DNA of 64,000 bases from Paenibacillus sp. FSL R5-0341 (GCF_037975235.1 NZ_CP150241.1:4712001-4776000); one strand, 5' to 3'; counted from the first letter of the stretch, positions 33,968-42,736 are shown. A program made the numbers and translations. The notes: a model not told the origin generated them from the letters alone.

Positions 33968-35182
33968 ATGAGTACTTCAACACACAGCCATTCACCTCAG
34001 CATCTATGGGGAAGATCATTCATATTTATCATGTTAGCCAACGCAATATTGTTTATGGCCTTTGAAATGCTGCTTCCCACCCTGCCCCTATTCGTCTCTA
34101 GTTTGGGTGGAGAAGCTTCCCAGATTGGGCTTGTTACCGGCATATTTATGTTTTCTGCCATCTTGATTCGTCCCTTCACATCTGTATTAGCAGCTCGAAT
34201 AGATAAAAAATATCTGTTGATTATCGGTATAACCATCTGTGCAGTAATGACTGGCGCATACTACCTATCGTCAGGTATCTGGATGATTCTCGTGTTCCGG
34301 GTAATCCATGGATTTGGATTTGGTTTAGCGACGACATTTTTTGCAACGATGGCTACGGAAAATATACCCAGAGATCGCCGAGGAGAAGGCATGGGTTATT
34401 TCGGGGTAGGGGAAACCGTCGCCATATCCATCGGTCCACTGATCGGAACAAGCCTGTTGTTTAAGTACGACTATCAGAGTTTGTTTATGGGAGGTATGTG
34501 CATTTTGCTGTTGGCTCTCCTGATGGCCGTGTTTGTTTCCAGAAAGCCTAGACCGTTATCTGGTAGCGTAAGCTCTGAACTTCCTGCTGCGACCGTCAAG
34601 TTGATCGAAAAGAAAGTACTGTTCCCTTCGTTGCTCATTATGCTCGTTGGCATTGCAGCCGGGTCGATCATGTCCTTTGTGGCTTTATTCGCTGCCGAGA
34701 GAGGATTCAACAATGTCGCCTGGTTTTTCTTTATCGTCGCTATCGCCAGCTTCGCCGTCCGACTCTTTTCCGGAAAAATGTTTGATCGATTGGGACCAGG
34801 CTCCGTGTTATTACCTTCAGCGGTGTTTGCAATTGCAGGACTACTGGTTCTGACAATCGCCCAGAATGAGCTGCAATTCCTGATCGCTGGTGCGTTATAC
34901 GGCTTTGGCTTTGGTGCTATATTCCCGGCTATTCAGACCTGGTGTGTGAATCTTGTAGAAGAACACGAGCATGAAAATGCGATGGCTTCCTTCTTTAATT
35001 TTTTTGACCTCGGGATTGGTGGTGGCTCGTTGATCTTGGGTGTGGTAGCTTCTGCATTTTCCTATACGGTGGTGTATGCTATCTCTATAGGCATTTTTGT
35101 GGTATATATCTTGTTATATTTGGTATACTCCCAAAAACAGCAGAGGTATACAGCTCGCCAACTGGAGGTAGACATTGAGTAA
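33968..35182 (+). CDS. MFS transporter, 12 helices
   Basis: A 404-residue membrane transporter preceded by GGAGG. Visible are TM1 with ANAILFMAFEMLLPTLPLF, the loop after TM2 (SVLAARIDKKYLL) as a degenerate motif A, RVIHGFGFGLATT in TM4, RRGEGMGYFGVGETVAISIGPLIG as motif C-like, and a repeat of motif A in the second half (GKMFDRLGPGSVLL). It probably exports a drug or metabolite by proton antiport. The stop codon overlaps the start of a TetR gene, so transporter and regulator form one operon, the usual arrangement for a self-controlled efflux system. Substrate unknown. Confidence 0.92.
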   Translation: MSTSTHSHSPQHLWGRSFIFIMLANAILFMAFEMLLPTLPLFVSSLGGEASQIGLVTGIFMFSAILIRPFTSVLAARIDKKYLLIIGITICAVMTGAYYLSSGIWMILVFRVIHGFGFGLATTFFATMATENIPRDRRGEGMGYFGVGETVAISIGPLIGTSLLFKYDYQSLFMGGMCILLLALLMAVFVSRKPRPLSGSVSSELPAATVKLIEKKVLFPSLLIMLVGIAAGSIMSFVALFAAERGFNNVAWFFFIVAIASFAVRLFSGKMFDRLGPGSVLLPSAVFAIAGLLVLTIAQNELQFLIAGALYGFGFGAIFPAIQTWCVNLVEEHEHENAMASFFNFFDLGIGGGSLILGVVASAFSYTVVYAISIGIFVVYILLYLVYSQKQQRYTARQLEVDIE

Positions 35183-35738
35183 AAAACGAATCAAAGAAAT
35201 TGCCATTCAACATTTTAATCGTCTGGGTTACGAGGGGACCAAGATGGCGCAGATTGCCGAAGAGGCAGGCATTCGCAAGCAATCTCTGGCTTATCATTAT
35301 TCATCCAAAAAAGCGTTATTGCTGGAGTTATATGAGGAAGTCGTGCAGGAGGAACAGCAGTTTGTACGCCAATTCTTCAGCGAGTCTGTTACCCAAACTC
35401 TGGATCAGCAGCTATATGCTTTTTTGCATGAACACAAAAATCGCTTCCTGACTCACCCGAACGTTGCTTTTATGTATATCCTTTCCTTTATCACACCGCT
35501 TGAGGTGCATGATTTTGTGCTGGCCCAATATCGAACGTACCTCGGGACACTGAAGGAAGAGCTGGCAGCCGTATTTACCAGACATCCTGATATACGCCTG
35601 AGTCCGGAAGAAGCCACCGTAGCCTTTGTCACCGTGATGGATGGATTGGATGTACAGCTCGTGTATGAGACACGACAATCCTATGAACAAGCTTTGGCGA
35701 TCACCTGGAATGTCTTCTGGTCAGGCATCCAGCGCTAA
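35175..35738 (+). CDS. TetR/AcrR-family regulator of the MFS operon
   Basis: A 187-residue regulator. It starts at TTG 35175 with GGAGGT five bases upstream, overlapping the transporter gene by 8 bp. The helix-turn-helix is at about residues 6-50 (MAQIAEEAGIRKQSLAYHYSSKKALLLE). The rest is the helical ligand domain. Translational coupling with the transporter and the palindromes in the operon promoter suggest autorepression relieved by the pump substrate; this is inference. A terminator follows. Confidence 0.92.
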   Translation: MSKKRIKEIAIQHFNRLGYEGTKMAQIAEEAGIRKQSLAYHYSSKKALLLELYEEVVQEEQQFVRQFFSESVTQTLDQQLYAFLHEHKNRFLTHPNVAFMYILSFITPLEVHDFVLAQYRTYLGTLKEELAAVFTRHPDIRLSPEEATVAFVTVMDGLDVQLVYETRQSYEQALAITWNVFWSGIQR

Positions 35739-35764
35739 CGAATCGATTACGATCAGACTACAAA

Positions 35765-35823
35765 AATAAGAGGGGCGTCCCGCCAGTCATGTTGATGACT
35801 TTTGGGACAGCCCCTCTATTTCT
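35765..35823. terminator. Bidirectional terminator between TetR and DUF1593 genes
   Basis: AGAGGGGcgtccc pairs with gggacagCCCCTCT, and AGTCAT/ATGACT forms an inner stem. ATTTCTTTATTT follows on the plus strand and TTATTTTTG on the minus strand. Confidence 0.85.
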
Positions 35824-37458
35824 TTATTTCACGGTTAGGATCACACGTTGATAATGCTTCAACTGATGCTCTCCATCATCTTGTACTTCGGCAACGATAT
35901 GAATGGTATCGCCTGATTTGGCATCGTCAGGAATGGTGAATGTCACCGCTTCGGTGTCACTGCCCTGCAATTTTATCGTATCCACCTGCTCATCCTTGGC
36001 AAGGTCACGATGCAATCCAAGTTGCAGATCACCCGCCATTTCTGGCTGAACTTTGTTCTGTTCTACTTTGGAATCCTCATATGTGTCCGCTTCGAAATAT
36101 CTCCACCACGTATACGTCAGTTGATCTCCATCCGGGTCAGTGCCCTCCGCGTGAAGAGTAACTTCCTCCCCAGGACTAACACTCAGATCCAGCCCTTCCT
36201 TAATCGTTAATGACGGATTATGGTTGGCACCTTCGTAAGTGTCTGCAACTGCCCAGTCTGCACGTGCTGCAAAATCATCCTGCACATCGTCAAACCATCT
36301 CATCAGAGAGTATTCGGCTTCATAGCGTTTGGTGTAGGGATCGTAATCAAGCACATTGTTTCTAAACAGCTTGTCGTTCACGACGCCAAAGCGTCCACCC
36401 CAACCGCCGTAGGAAGGGTCTTCCATACTGCGCAGCCCATTATCGATCAGATAGAAGAAGGATGGAGAATCTCCCTCAGATATAAAATCGTACTTGTCAT
36501 ATTGCGGATTGTTCTTAAGATATTCAGCACTTCCGCGCTGTTCTTCGGCCAGTTCGCCTTCGATCATTTTGCCGTCACCCATTGACGCATACATATCCAT
36601 CAGCTTGCCATGTCCGTCCAGAATGTTCTTGACCATCCAGTCGCCATGAAGCTTACTGTTCACTTCTTCGGCATGCATCTTCCATGCATAGGCAAAATGC
36701 CAGAAGTTCGATTGGTCATTGAGAATACGGATATCCGGCCAATTCTTCGCAATGTATTCGTTGTAGCTGTCATCCTGATCGAGAATGATATACAGGACCA
36801 GTTTGTCGCTGACTTTTTTGCGAATCGTATCCCACTCAGCCGTGTCTTTGTACTGTTCCTCAATCGATTTCAGCGCTCGGGCTGTGGTATTGGTACCACC
36901 CCATGTCTGAACAATCAGATCTCGGGAATCATTGTCGAGGAAAAGAGTTTCGAGGAATTCGGAACCTTCGGTTTCCTTCTCCATCTCCCCTTTATCGGAA
37001 ATATTCCCGATCTTGGTCATCGCTCGAAGCTGTTCCGGCTCCGGATAACCCTCCGCATGTTTGGACAAGTTCGGATAGATCTCGCCATAGGCATCGATCA
37101 TGTCGTACACCCACTGTGTGCCTGTCCAGCGGAACGGTTTGATCCCCGCTTCCTCGTCTCCAGCATAATGATACACGGAGCTGGTCAGTACAATGCCGGC
37201 GAGATCCATCTCATTCGAATACAGGAGGAAACGAATGACCGAGTTCATATCATCCACTTCACCGTCGGTTGTAATCACCGTTCTGCCTTTGGCAGCTTGG
37301 TTGTTTGCAGGTTCCTGGGTTTCATTTTCCGTCTGCTCTGTTGCCTGATTCGGTGTGTCACTCGCGGTTTGCGGTGCTTTGGTTGCGCATCCACTAATCA
37401 CCAGAATGATACTGAGACAACCTGCGGCAAAACCGTTTAACCATTTTCTCTTGTTCAT
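35824..37458 (-). CDS. DUF1593 nucleoside-hydrolase-like lipoprotein under RAT and cre control
   Basis: A 544-residue lipoprotein; lipobox VISGC with Cys24, then a Gln/Asn/Glu-rich linker. The domain starting near residue 58 has the nucleoside-hydrolase-like Asp cluster TTDGEVDDMNS and the DUF1593 segment DLAGIVLTSSVYHYAG. The C-terminal 100 residues look like an immunoglobulin-like or DUF1593_C domain (GTDPDGDQLTYTWWRYFE). Homologues act on glycosides or bind cellulose, but I know of no proven reaction. GGGGAG precedes the ATG. The leader contains a cre site, a SigA promoter, a LicT-type RAT and an overlapping terminator, so expression should require a BglG-family antiterminator and be repressed by CcpA. 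Confidence 0.9.
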   Translation of the reverse strand: MNKRKWLNGFAAGCLSIILVISGCATKAPQTASDTPNQATEQTENETQEPANNQAAKGRTVITTDGEVDDMNSVIRFLLYSNEMDLAGIVLTSSVYHYAGDEEAGIKPFRWTGTQWVYDMIDAYGEIYPNLSKHAEGYPEPEQLRAMTKIGNISDKGEMEKETEGSEFLETLFLDNDSRDLIVQTWGGTNTTARALKSIEEQYKDTAEWDTIRKKVSDKLVLYIILDQDDSYNEYIAKNWPDIRILNDQSNFWHFAYAWKMHAEEVNSKLHGDWMVKNILDGHGKLMDMYASMGDGKMIEGELAEEQRGSAEYLKNNPQYDKYDFISEGDSPSFFYLIDNGLRSMEDPSYGGWGGRFGVVNDKLFRNNVLDYDPYTKRYEAEYSLMRWFDDVQDDFAARADWAVADTYEGANHNPSLTIKEGLDLSVSPGEEVTLHAEGTDPDGDQLTYTWWRYFEADTYEDSKVEQNKVQPEMAGDLQLGLHRDLAKDEQVDTIKLQGSDTEAVTFTIPDDAKSGDTIHIVAEVQDDGEHQLKHYQRVILTVK

Positions 37459-37548
37459 AATGCTCCCCTTTCTTGTGTACAGCGTGATGTTGGTGTCGGG
37501 ATAAGTACGTACTCTGTTTTTCTATCCTTAATATGGACCGTAGAATGC

Positions 37549-37607
37549 AAAAAAACCCGAACAACAATATGAATGGCACAAAGTCCACGCATAGTGTGTT
37601 CAGGTTT
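37549..37607 (-). terminator. Leader terminator overlapping the RAT
   Basis: On the reverse strand AAACCTGAAC pairs with GTTCGGGTTT and is followed by TTTT. The 5' arm shares AAACCT with the RAT, so the two structures exclude each other. Confidence 0.88.
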
Positions 37608-37632
37608 TGCCTGCCCGAAGCAGTAACAATCC
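37602..37632 (-). promoter_or_regulatory. LicT/BglG-type ribonucleic antiterminator (RAT)
   Basis: On the reverse strand GGATTGTTACTGC-ttcgg-GCAGGCAAAACCT, a full match to the RAT consensus as I know it from B. subtilis bgl leaders. Binding of a phospho-regulated BglG-family protein would block the terminator. Confidence 0.92.
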
Positions 37633-37645
37633 TTATTTGAATGAA

Positions 37646-37674
37646 ATTATATCATGTTCACAAATGAATGTAAA
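37646..37674 (-). promoter_or_regulatory. SigA promoter of the DUF1593 gene
   Basis: On the reverse strand TTTACA, a 17-bp spacer, TATAAT. The predicted start falls a few bases before the RAT. Confidence 0.88.
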
Positions 37675-37682
37675 CGTATTCA
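37669..37682. promoter_or_regulatory. cre site (CcpA) over the -35 of the DUF1593 gene
   Basis: TGTAAACGTATTCA, one mismatch from TGWAANCGNTNWCA, overlapping the -35 element and thus placed for catabolite repression. Confidence 0.8.
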
Positions 37683-37786
37683 AACGTTTTTTTCGAATTT
37701 ATCTTTGATATAGTATAATGCATATAGCCAAGAATCAAATGGATCGGCGTAGGACTAAACCAATTCTCCAGGAGGAATCAGACATC

Positions 37787-38437
37787 ATGCAACAACTGGA
37801 TGCGGCCTTGAGCCGTTTTGTGGAACAGCAGGATTTATATAATGAAGCTTATGGACTTTTCCAAAATCATGATCTGCGTCCTCGCGAACAACATCACCCA
37901 CCGGAAGTGGACACACGAATACCTCTTTCTCCAGAACTTCAGTATCTGTACAGTCATTATGAAATGATGGATGCGGATGCGGAAGGTACACTCAAAATGA
38001 AAAATGCCGCCGTCGAGATCGGTGATGCAGCGCTGATCGCCTTTGTTGCACCTGAACATCTGCACCGTCAGCAACGAGGTTACCGCTGGATTGGCATGAA
38101 TGAACCCTATGAAGAATCCTCCACTTGGCCAAAAAATCACATCGTCATCGCAAATGTGAACGATGATCCGATCATTGTAGATGTGGAAGCACCGAACTCT
38201 CCCGTATATGCCGCTTTTACAGGTGGAGAAGCCAATCGTGTCGCTGATTCGCTGTCTGATTTTTTCAGTGCACTCGCTATCCTGATCGAAGCGGCACGGA
38301 GCTATGCCGGGGAAGTGAAAGATGAAGAAACCTATGAAACCAAGCCCGAGTATCTGGAGCATGTGGAACCGCTAATGAATGATCTGTTGGGAGAAGAGCA
38401 TACTTCACATCTTTTCGAGTATCTGTCATTTTGTTAA
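37787..38437 (+). CDS. SUKH/SMI1-KNR4-like protein
   Basis: A 216-residue cytoplasmic protein. AGGAGG lies 11 bp before ATG 37787, inside the longer open frame, so I use that ATG. The C-terminal half shows the SUKH pattern: LSPELQYLYSHYEMM, GYRWIGMNEPYEE, HIVIANVNDDPIIVDV, SPVYAAFTGG and DSLSDFFSALAILIEAA. SUKH proteins often act as immunity proteins against polymorphic toxins, but many solitary copies exist. No toxin gene adjoins it, so I draw no such conclusion. It is followed after 34 bp by a DUF1697 gene and may be co-transcribed with it. Confidence 0.82.
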   Translation: MQQLDAALSRFVEQQDLYNEAYGLFQNHDLRPREQHHPPEVDTRIPLSPELQYLYSHYEMMDADAEGTLKMKNAAVEIGDAALIAFVAPEHLHRQQRGYRWIGMNEPYEESSTWPKNHIVIANVNDDPIIVDVEAPNSPVYAAFTGGEANRVADSLSDFFSALAILIEAARSYAGEVKDEETYETKPEYLEHVEPLMNDLLGEEHTSHLFEYLSFC

Positions 38438-38471
38438 ATCATTGTCTTAAAGGAATTGGAGGGACATCGAT

Positions 38472-39032
38472 ATGAACTATGTAGCTTTGTTGCGAGGTAT
38501 TAATGTAGGTGGGAACAATAAAGTTAATATGAAGCAGCTGAAAGAAACGTTTGAACAAGCAGGCATGCTGGATGTCGTGACCTACATCAACTCTGGCAAT
38601 ATTATCTTTGCCGATCATCAGGAACGTGCCAATGCGAATGCGGAGATATCCCATGTGTTAGAACAGGCCATCGCCGCCGATTTTGGCTTACAGATCAGGG
38701 TGATGGTGCGGAATATGGATGAAATCCATAGCGTTATTCAGGCGCTGCCAGAAGAATGGGCTAATGATGACACCGCCAAAAGTGATGTGATGTTCCTCTG
38801 GGATGAGATCAATGAGCCCTCCGTGCTGGACAAGCTGCCCATCAAACCGGAAATAGGCACGCTGATCTATGTACCCGGAGCCATTTTATATTCGGTCAGC
38901 AGAGAAGATGCGTCAAAAAGTGGCATGAACAGGCTTGTGGGGTCCAAAGTCTATGCCTATATGACGGTTAGAAATGTGAATACCACACGTAAAATCTATG
39001 CACTAATGCAGGCAGCCGCTGCTACGCGTTAA
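38472..39032 (+). CDS. DUF1697 family protein
   Basis: A 186-residue cytoplasmic protein. GGAGGGAC precedes the ATG. The beginning YVALLRGINVGGNNKVNMKQL and the following TYINSGNIIF are diagnostic of DUF1697. The last third includes GMNRLVGSKVYAYMTVRNVNTTRKI, also typical of the family. The function of DUF1697 is unknown; no catalytic motif is evident. It follows the SUKH-like gene by 34 bp with no terminator between them. Confidence 0.93.
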   Translation: MNYVALLRGINVGGNNKVNMKQLKETFEQAGMLDVVTYINSGNIIFADHQERANANAEISHVLEQAIAADFGLQIRVMVRNMDEIHSVIQALPEEWANDDTAKSDVMFLWDEINEPSVLDKLPIKPEIGTLIYVPGAILYSVSREDASKSGMNRLVGSKVYAYMTVRNVNTTRKIYALMQAAAATR

Positions 39033-39102
39033 ACAGGTCGCCGTATCCGGCTTCGCAGCAGCTTGTCTCTATGGTGCATTGTAGCTTAAATCACGCAGCT
39101 AA

Positions 39103-40296
39103 CTAATGAGATCCGGCTACCGATTGGGGCTGGTTCTTTCTCATTCCCAGCATCATGATTGCCATGAAAACAACCAGAACAGCCACGAGCGTAAATGGAA
39201 TATGTTTGTCCACCTGATAGAGTGTCGTTGTAAGTATTGGAGTAATGACGGCGGATATCCCCTGAATCGCTGCTACCAATCCCGCTGCTCCTCCCTGCTG
39301 TTCTTTGCTAACCGCGAGCGAAGCACCTGCCATGAACCCCGGCATCATCAGACCCGAACCCATACCGAACAGGAAGAATGAGAAATAGTACATGGGCAAC
39401 TGGGTGAATACAAGAAACAGGATCATGCTTGCGATCAGGAAAAGGGACCCTAGCAAAATCATCGGACGCGGCTGCCATTTCAACCACTTCATCTGAATGA
39501 CTTGCATGATCAACATGGCTGCTCCGGAAAACATGAGTCCAAACGAAACCATTCGGGCCGTCGCCGCTGGAGATAGAGCCAGTTGATCCTGAAAATAAAA
39601 TCCCCCGACAACCTGCAATGTCATGATGCCAATCATCGTAACCAAGCCGGCAGCAAGGTACATTCGTAGACCGCGTTGGAATGGGTTGACTTTAGGCGGC
39701 TTTGCCTGAATGACGGGTTTGGCTGCTGGAATTAACAACAAAGCGATAATAAACGCAGCAATCGCTATAAAAATGCCAAAATAAAGTGGCCACAGCAGAC
39801 CGATGATCGTAAATGCTCCTGCAATGGCGGGTCCAAATACAAGGCCGAGTCCATTGGCAGCGCTGATAATCGCCATCCCGCTTCCCCGCTCCTCCCCTTC
39901 TGTCACATCACCCATATAGGCTTGAGCAGAAGAGAGTACGGCTGGTATAAACATGCCGATCAGACTGCGCGTCACAATCAGAAGGGTAAGCAACACGCCT
40001 CCTCCAATCCATGCATTCAATCCCCCATACAATGCCAGGGCAAATAATGCAAAGCTAACAGACATCCCTATGAACCCAATCAATATGATGGGTTTTCTAC
40101 CCTTCAGATCACTGAATCTGCCCCATACCGGAGCCATAACCGCCATCATAATGGAACCAAGCGAAATAATAAGACCGGAATGACTTTCTTTCATGCCCAA
40201 CTCGCGAATAAGCGGCGGCATAATGGGTGCAATCAGCATCAGACCCAACATCGCTGCAAATACGCTAAAAAAAATACTTCCTCTGATTCGGTTCAT
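39103..40296 (-). CDS. MFS efflux transporter near a Fur-controlled AraC gene
   Basis: A 397-residue, 12-helix MFS transporter of the NorA/TetA type. Motif A is GRFSDLKGRKPIILIG, TM4 has RSLIGMFIPAVLSSAQAYMGD, and motif C is ISAANGLGLVFGPAIAG. The second half has GMGSGLMMPGF. It should export a small molecule by proton antiport. It lies downstream of an AraC regulator with a Fur box, in the same orientation but separated by 314 bp, so siderophore export is one possibility; drug export is the other. A perfect dyad, GTACAGTaaccACTGTAC, lies 25 bp before the start codon. Confidence 0.9.
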   Translation of the reverse strand: MNRIRGSIFFSVFAAMLGLMLIAPIMPPLIRELGMKESHSGLIISLGSIMMAVMAPVWGRFSDLKGRKPIILIGFIGMSVSFALFALALYGGLNAWIGGGVLLTLLIVTRSLIGMFIPAVLSSAQAYMGDVTEGEERGSGMAIISAANGLGLVFGPAIAGAFTIIGLLWPLYFGIFIAIAAFIIALLLIPAAKPVIQAKPPKVNPFQRGLRMYLAAGLVTMIGIMTLQVVGGFYFQDQLALSPAATARMVSFGLMFSGAAMLIMQVIQMKWLKWQPRPMILLGSLFLIASMILFLVFTQLPMYYFSFFLFGMGSGLMMPGFMAGASLAVSKEQQGGAAGLVAAIQGISAVITPILTTTLYQVDKHIPFTLVAVLVVFMAIMMLGMRKNQPQSVAGSH

Positions 40297-40320
40297 GCTT
40301 ATACACTCCTCTATATTTCA

Positions 40321-40338
40321 GTACAGTAACCACTGTAC
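40321..40338 (-). promoter_or_regulatory. Perfect dyad operator upstream of the MFS gene
   Basis: GTACAGT-aacc-ACTGTAC. Its size and centre resemble MerR-family operators, but I could not place convincing -35/-10 elements at the 19-bp spacing that would prove it. Confidence 0.55.
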
Positions 40339-40610
40339 CTGGAGTATACAAGGCTGAGAGAATGCTTACTGCCTCTATACGGAACAATTCACCGCAAGGC
40401 GGATTTATTAATCTTATTTTAAAAAAGATCAACCCATAAAACATTACACCAGACCACTACGATTACAGTACCATCTTCCGATCGCTGTTATCACCGGATT
40501 TCTGTGAATCCTTATATGATGGGAAAAATCCGTTGATAAAGGCGAACGCTCCGCTTCTCCAGACTGGTTCTGCACTCTTCGTTCTCGTGTAATCTTTCAA
40601 TTCATCTTAT
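40339..40610. other. Non-coding stretch between AraC and MFS genes
   Basis: I see no gene or convincing terminator hairpin here. The part at 40400-40470 is AT-rich. The spacing and the dyad at 40321 suggest that the MFS gene has its own promoter. Confidence 0.5.
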
Positions 40611-41570
40611 TTAATAAATCTTTTTCATCTCAGAAGGCCTCACGCCGAATTTACGATAAAATTGCTGCGAAAAGGCACTGACATTGCTGTAACCGACCGC
40701 AATGGCGGCCTCGGTGACGTTGTTATCCTGATTGCGCAGCAACTTCATGGCGCTGTCGAGACGAACCTGACGCAAATATTCGAAGACCGTACTTCCGAAA
40801 AGTGCCTTGAATCCTTTTTTTAATTTAAAATCGTTAAGTCCCACTTGTCTGGACAATGCTAGCAAGGACGGAGGATCTACCATGCAAGCCTCCATAATCT
40901 CCCGTGCCGTATGTAACTTCCGGATGTCCTCTCTGGAGAATCCCGATGGGATTGGCGCCAGATCAAACAGTTGGATCATAAATCGATTCAAGATTTCCAA
41001 GGCTGTCGCTTCCATCATTAAAGATGATCGATAACTGTTGTTTAACTCCACAATCAAACTGTCGATCATCGTTCGTATCCGGTTATCCAGTTGAAAGACA
41101 ATCGGCTTGAACACCTTGCGCCCCAATACCTGATTAAACGCAATCGGCTTGAAACTGCCCAATTGGGCCGCTGCATAATTGAACAGAGAGACCGGAATCC
41201 CTAGCGAAAAAGAAGTATACGGCTCCCCGGCTGGAGGATGAAACCATGCTTCAAAATCATACATGAAAATGAGGGCCCCCTGCCCAATGGATAACGAATA
41301 ATCCATGCCGGAAATATCAACATGCCGTTGACCCGACAAGGCAAATTGCAGCTCCACAATAGGCGTCTCGGATGCAAAATATGTTGGATACGGCTGATGA
41401 TATTCAACTAGGGAATATAAAATCTCAATGCCACTGTAAGTCGTTACTCTTTTGATATTGCCACTGCCCGCCTTGGGAGAGAGCAGATACGTATGTTCAT
41501 CCTGCTGACTATAAGGTTCCTGGGTCAGGTAATGCTGATATACTACGCCTAATGCATCATCCGTGCGCAT
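40611..41570 (-). CDS. AraC-family regulator (PchR-like), Fur-controlled
   Basis: A 319-residue regulator. The N-terminal 200 residues form an AraC-binding region of the PchR/YqhC sort (QGALIFMYDFEAWFHPPAGEPYTSFSLGIP). The C-terminal double helix-turn-helix covers about residues 218-318 (SLLALSRQVGLNDFKLKKGFKALFG, then VTEAAIAVGYSNVSAFSQQFYRKFGVRPSEM). The LKKGFK and FGxTVFxYL segments are typical of PchR-type regulators of siderophore genes in Pseudomonas. A Fur box lies 60 bp upstream. The likely target is the downstream MFS gene or a siderophore locus elsewhere; this is inferred. Confidence 0.92.
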   Translation of the reverse strand: MRTDDALGVVYQHYLTQEPYSQQDEHTYLLSPKAGSGNIKRVTTYSGIEILYSLVEYHQPYPTYFASETPIVELQFALSGQRHVDISGMDYSLSIGQGALIFMYDFEAWFHPPAGEPYTSFSLGIPVSLFNYAAAQLGSFKPIAFNQVLGRKVFKPIVFQLDNRIRTMIDSLIVELNNSYRSSLMMEATALEILNRFMIQLFDLAPIPSGFSREDIRKLHTAREIMEACMVDPPSLLALSRQVGLNDFKLKKGFKALFGSTVFEYLRQVRLDSAMKLLRNQDNNVTEAAIAVGYSNVSAFSQQFYRKFGVRPSEMKKIY

Positions 41571-41629
41571 CGGTATTCACCTCGTCTATAACTTGATCAG
41601 ACTCGTCAGTTAAGAAAGCCTGAATTAAT

Positions 41630-41644
41630 TGATAATGATTCTCA
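41630..41644 (-). promoter_or_regulatory. Fur box of the PchR-like AraC gene
   Basis: TGATAATGATTCTCA, one mismatch from the 7-1-7 consensus; on the reverse strand a TAGAAT -10-like hexamer lies just before it. Confidence 0.82.
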
Positions 41645-41694
41645 ATTAATTCTAGCGTATTTTCTCCCGTTCGACCAGACCCATGACAAGATCG

Positions 41695-42588
41695 TTACCC
41701 TTTAGACTGAAACCGATCCAGAAAACGTTGAATAATAAGGTTCGAGGATTTGCTCTCCCGCATGACCCAGCCAATTGAAATAACACGTTGTATGCCCTCA
41801 ATCTCAAGGGTGGTAAAGTCATAATGCAATACACTTCTGTCATGTGTGAAGGAGTATTCATGCCCAATCGTTACAGCATTTAATTGAGCAAGCGCGGCAT
41901 TGACTACTTCAGAATTGTTGGTTCGAAATAGTACATCCACCTCGCCTACCCTTTGTGAAAGTTCCCCTATGAAATCATCCACCAGCTCGTCATTAAATAA
42001 CACAAGCGTCTCATTCTTCAACTCGTGCAAGGAGATTGACTTTTGATCTGCCAACCGGTTCGTAAGATTCACGCACGCGCGCATGACGCCTTCATCAATC
42101 GGTACAAAGTGTAGTCCTGCCAGGTGCTGCTCCATATCATCTTGGTAAAGGGCAATCAGACCGAGATCCACCTGTTTGTTACGGACATCTTTGATAATAT
42201 TGCGTGCAGCACTCTCGGAAAGTTCAAATTTTAGATCAGGATACCGCTTCTTCATACTCGCGATCGTAGGTATAATACCGGGTACACCACCGGGTATGGC
42301 TGACAATCGCAGTTCTCCACGGATGGACTCCCCAATATATTGGGCATCCTCTTTGATCGTTTGTACCATGTCCACGATGGATTTCATTTTATCCAAAATC
42401 GGCTTGGCCTGCTCCAGCATAAACGCACCATTACGGGAACGACTGAACAAGAGCATGCCAAGCTCATTCTCCAATCGCGTTATGGCCTGACTGATGGTGG
42501 ATTGCGTTACTGACAGGGCCGAAGCAGCCAGCGTAATTGATTTTGTTTTTTCCACTTCAAGTGCATATTGCATTTGTTCCAAATTCAT
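41695..42588 (-). CDS. LysR-family transcriptional regulator
   Basis: A 297-residue regulator. The winged helix-turn-helix is at residues 1-60 (SITLAASALSVTQSTISQAITRLENELGMLLF). The substrate-binding domain spans about 90-292 (GELRLSAIPGGVPGIIPTIA, DLGLIALYQDD, NETLVLFNDE). It is divergent from an SDR oxidoreductase gene at 42737 across 148 bp, the usual arrangement for a LysR protein controlling its neighbour. The inducer is unknown. The AT-rich intergenic region contains several partial T-N11-A motifs, and I could not choose one binding site. Confidence 0.93.
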   Translation of the reverse strand: MNLEQMQYALEVEKTKSITLAASALSVTQSTISQAITRLENELGMLLFSRSRNGAFMLEQAKPILDKMKSIVDMVQTIKEDAQYIGESIRGELRLSAIPGGVPGIIPTIASMKKRYPDLKFELSESAARNIIKDVRNKQVDLGLIALYQDDMEQHLAGLHFVPIDEGVMRACVNLTNRLADQKSISLHELKNETLVLFNDELVDDFIGELSQRVGEVDVLFRTNNSEVVNAALAQLNAVTIGHEYSFTHDRSVLHYDFTTLEIEGIQRVISIGWVMRESKSSNLIIQRFLDRFQSKG

Positions 42589-42736
42589 AGATAACCTCTA
42601 TCCTTCTATCATTAATTTTATTTAAGTTAACTACACTTTTGTTAAATATACATGAATCATAAAATTAAGTATACTTTGAACTGAAGGTAAATGTAAGCGA
42701 AATCATGTTATCTCACTAGACAAAGGAGTGCTAGAT

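Noticed and set aside
36610-37440. A 276-codon plus-strand open frame
   Set aside because: Antisense to the DUF1593 lipoprotein gene; composition looks like a reverse-strand shadow.
37549-37632. A c-di-GMP or other metabolite riboswitch before the DUF1593 gene
   Set aside because: The conserved core reads as a RAT with overlapping terminator; GEMM-type conserved bases are not present.
37787-39032. SUKH protein as immunity gene of a polymorphic toxin system
   Set aside because: No toxin, secretion or repeat-rich gene is adjacent; the neighbour is a DUF1697 gene.
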